From the NCBI GenBank assembly GCA_025057335.1, contig JANWXG010000122.1:1-7639 (forward strand): a DNA stretch of 7,639 bases, given 5' to 3'. This DNA comes from a bacterium (lineage in GTDB: Bacteria; Armatimonadota; HRBIN16). Position 1 is the stretch's first letter. Every line of letters begins with the position of its first letter. Shown piece after piece: positions 6,349 to 7,639 of this stretch. The position numbers were made by a program, and so were the translations under genes. The notes beneath the pieces were generated by a model that searched no databases, was not told the origin of the DNA, and saw nothing but the letters and a program-made list of their open reading frames with translations.

Positions 6349-6449
6349 TGTCATTCTGAGCGAAGCGAAGAATCTACCCCCTTCGCCTACGGCTCAGCAT
6401 GACAGCAAGGCTTGCCTTCATTCTGAGCGCAGCGAAGGGTCTCAGGATG
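6349..6449. repeat. Family A cluster: forward, reverse, forward
   Basis: A well-preserved forward unit lies at 6349-6375 (TGTCATTCTGAGCG ... GAAGAATCT). A reverse unit lies at 6381-6405 (CTTCGCC ... GCTCAGCATGACAG), and another forward unit at about 6417-6441 (TTCATTCTGAGCGCAGCGAA). The first two face each other. Confidence 0.75.
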
Positions 6450-6607
6450 CCTCGCCTCATACTCAGCAGGGTAGGCAGGGCGCGTTGCAATCATCTTGCC
6501 TTGCCTCGACCCAGCAAAACTACAGGTTCGCAGAGCCAGAATCTCGAAAACCTTGCCTGCGCACTCCCTAACCTGCTTTCAACGGTTAGCTGGCGACCTC
6601 CTCTGCC
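6450..6607. other. Non-repetitive spacer downstream of prepilin-like gene
   Basis: No gene is seen. A perfect 6-bp inverted repeat (CTAACC at 6568-6573 and GGTTAG at 6584-6589, loop 10) lies about 20-40 bases beyond the stop of the minus-strand gene at 6608. It lacks a following T-run, so a terminator role is only possible. Confidence 0.35.
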
Positions 6608-7405
6608 CTACAACACGGGGAAGCCGCCTGTGCTGTTCGGATAGAAGGGGAACATCCAGATGCCCTTCGACGCCCAGATGTAGACCTCGCGCATCTGCCC
6701 GCCCGAGTCCGCCTCTTTCAGCTCGTACCACTTGGCATGTCCATCCACGAAAGCGAGGTTGTCGCCGTTCTTATGGCGCACGCGCGGACGAATCTTGTTG
6801 TAGAAGTCGGGCAGTTCAATGGTCACATAGACGCAGCCCCACGTCTCCCCATATGGCGGCACTGAGCCCGCATGGAAATGGGAAATCACATTAGCAGGCT
6901 GCACTACCGCTGAAAGGGTCAACGGGCTAGTCAGGTTGACTGTGCCATCGGGGGAAAGGGCGTACTCGGGATAGGAGTCGTCTGCACCGAGCCAGAAGTT
7001 GTAGGCATAATGATTGGTCATCCGCTGCCCGCTGAAAGCCGCGCAGTCTCCGCTGCCCACGAAAATCCTGTCCATAGAAGGACACAAGAAGATGTCGCGG
7101 TTTTTGGTGTAGGGCAACAGGTTCAGCGACCAGCCGTTAAACGGCTTGATGGAGCCGTCTACCGTAAGCCTTCCCGCAGGCGGCCAGGGTTGCTCGATAG
7201 TACCACCCACAGGCACAAACGTCTCGTCGTAATCCTGCAGGTACATCAGGTTAGCGAGCGAAATCTGCTTCAGGTGGGAGAGGCAGGTGTTTTGACGGGC
7301 GCTCTCGCGTGCTTGCGAGAAAACGGGGAACAGGATGGCTGCTAAGATAGCGATAATCGCAATAACGACGAGCAGCTCGATCAGCGTGAACGCTTTCCGG
7401 GACAC
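6608..7405 (-). CDS. DUF1559-type prepilin-like protein with H-X9-DG motif
   Basis: The 265-residue product starts at GTG 7405, five bases after a perfect AGGAGGT. The N-terminus MSRKAFTLIELLVVIAII is a type IV prepilin/pseudopilin signal. Cleavage is expected between A5 and F6, with E10 as the conserved Glu5 of the mature protein and residues ~7-28 as the membrane/pilin helix. FPVFSQARESARQNTCLSHL follows and is characteristic of the Armatimonadota/Planctomycetota paralogous families. The C-terminal domain carries HKNGDNLAFVDG (H211, nine residues, D221-G222), the H-X9-DG motif of DUF1559. Four cysteines remain (41, 108, 121, 191). These proteins are presumed to be processed by a prepilin peptidase and displayed through a type II secretion or pilus-like system; individual functions are mostly unknown and genomes often hold dozens. 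No pilus assembly genes are nearby, so this is an orphan copy. Its upstream region has a Pho-box-like array. Confidence 0.9.
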   Translation of the reverse strand: MSRKAFTLIELLVVIAIIAILAAILFPVFSQARESARQNTCLSHLKQISLANLMYLQDYDETFVPVGGTIEQPWPPAGRLTVDGSIKPFNGWSLNLLPYTKNRDIFLCPSMDRIFVGSGDCAAFSGQRMTNHYAYNFWLGADDSYPEYALSPDGTVNLTSPLTLSAVVQPANVISHFHAGSVPPYGETWGCVYVTIELPDFYNKIRPRVRHKNGDNLAFVDGHAKWYELKEADSGGQMREVYIWASKGIWMFPFYPNSTGGFPVL

Positions 7406-7410
7406 AGTAC

Positions 7411-7417
7411 ACCTCCT
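7411..7417 (-). promoter_or_regulatory. Perfect Shine-Dalgarno supporting a GTG start
   Basis: On the minus strand the sequence reads AGGAGGT, then five bases, then GTG at 7405. The position fixes the GTG rather than any internal ATG as the start and suggests strong initiation. Confidence 0.85.
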
Positions 7418-7437
7418 ATAGCAGGTTTGTGGTCTTG

Positions 7438-7443
7438 AATCTA
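7438..7443 (-). promoter_or_regulatory. Possible -10 element of the prepilin-like gene
   Basis: TAGATT on the minus strand (4 of 6 matches to TATAAT) lies 8 bases downstream of the last unit of the phased repeat array. There is no good -35 at standard spacing. That arrangement is expected of a promoter driven by an activator bound in place of the -35, as at PhoB-activated promoters. Confidence 0.35.
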
Positions 7444-7451
7444 TGCGAGTG

Positions 7452-7492
7452 GTGTTAAGGAAAGGTTGCTATTTTGTTAAGGGACGGTTAAA
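7452..7492 (-). promoter_or_regulatory. Four 11-bp-phased direct repeats, Pho-box-like operator
   Basis: On the minus strand the units, each separated by 3 bases, are TTTAACCG, CTTAACAA, AGCAACCT and CTTAACAC (positions 7492-7485, 7481-7474, 7470-7463, 7459-7452). The period is exactly 11 bp over four units. This matches the geometry of sites bound by PhoB/OmpR-family regulators, and the units resemble the cyanobacterial Pho box (CTTAACCT repeats with 3-bp spacers) and the TTAACA-type Bacillus PhoP units. Phosphate control is inference; the phased repeat itself is seen directly. Confidence 0.5.
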
Positions 7493-7533
7493 TGTTGCCA
7501 CAGTAGATGCCCTATTCCCACTTTGTCGAAAAT

Positions 7534-7591
7534 CATCCCCCTCTTCCCTTACGAGGGGATGGGAAGAGGTCGTCCCCTTGCGTACAAGGGG
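7534..7591. repeat. Overlapping hairpins upstream of the prepilin-like gene
   Basis: CCTCTTCCC (7540-7548) pairs perfectly with GGGAAGAGG (7561-7569). CATCCCC (7534-7540) pairs with GGGGATG (7555-7561), so the two stems exclude each other. Directly after is a perfect 7-bp hairpin, CCCCTTG-CGTA-CAAGGGG (7574-7591). No T-run follows. The set is probably another dispersed repeat or the end of a unit outside the window. Confidence 0.55.
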
Positions 7592-7596
7592 CGAAC

Positions 7597-7639
7597 GGCT
7601 CGGCAGGAGCCTCGCCCTCCAGTCCTGTTGTCATTCTGA
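7597..7639. repeat. Family C unit followed by a truncated family A unit at the window edge
   Basis: GGCTCGGCAGGAGCCTCGCC begins at 7597 and is followed from about 7629 by TGTCATTCTGA, the start of a family A unit cut by the window end. The order C then A repeats that seen elsewhere in the window. Confidence 0.65.

Noticed and set aside
5916..6402. Overlapping open frames on both strands encoding GRDGARPSKS or EGRAPSRP-like peptides
   Set aside because: They follow the tandem 132-bp repeat and are its period translated; GC-rich palindromes keep frames open by chance.
6568..6589. Rho-independent terminator of the prepilin-like gene
   Set aside because: A perfect 6-bp inverted repeat exists, but the loop is 10 bases, the stem is only moderately GC-rich and no T-run follows.

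Overview
The window looks like thermophile-type Armatimonadota (Armatimonadetes) chromosome. Three protein signatures point there: a dockerin-like C-terminus of the form GDVD..NEVTL.DFG..V.AFGS, a prepilin-like protein with FTLIELLVVIAIIAILAAILFPVF followed by an H-X9-DG motif, and heavy interspersed palindromic repeats in GC-rich DNA. This lineage call rests on recalled family resemblance, not on a search.

Layout. (1) 1-579 (+) is the C-terminal part of a secreted protein ending in two EF-hand/dockerin repeats. Its stop is 2 bp from the start of 582-1397 (+), an ABC-2 type permease of the DUF990/COG4587 type. (2) 1398-2383 has no credible gene. It is a mosaic of at least three short palindromic repeat families (called A, B and C here) plus a duplicated ~140 bp module. 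(3) 2384-3172 (+) is the partner permease (COG3694 type). Such permeases normally sit next to each other and beside an ATPase gene, so the repeat mosaic appears to split the pair; no ATPase gene is in the window. (4) 3197-5776 (-), convergent with the permease, is a large exported protein with a YncE-like beta-propeller followed by a phosphoesterase (alkaline phosphatase superfamily) domain. (5) 5777-6607 is a second gene-free stretch with family A repeats and about 2.8 tandem copies of a ~132 bp unit carrying a long hairpin. (6) 6608-7405 (-) is a DUF1559-type prepilin-like secreted protein with a perfect Shine-Dalgarno and a GTG start. (7) 7406-7639 holds its upstream region, including four 11-bp-phased direct repeats resembling a Pho box, then hairpins and further C and A repeats.

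The two permeases probably form the membrane part of one ABC exporter. The propeller-phosphoesterase and the prepilin-like protein are both predicted to act outside the cytoplasm. The Pho-box-like array raises the possibility that the prepilin-like gene responds to phosphate limitation. The strongest unexplained structures are the REP-like GTAGT-headed palindromes in inverted pairs, the covarying stems of family A, and the phased array at 7452-7492. Most open frames inside the repeat regions are translated repeat DNA, not genes.
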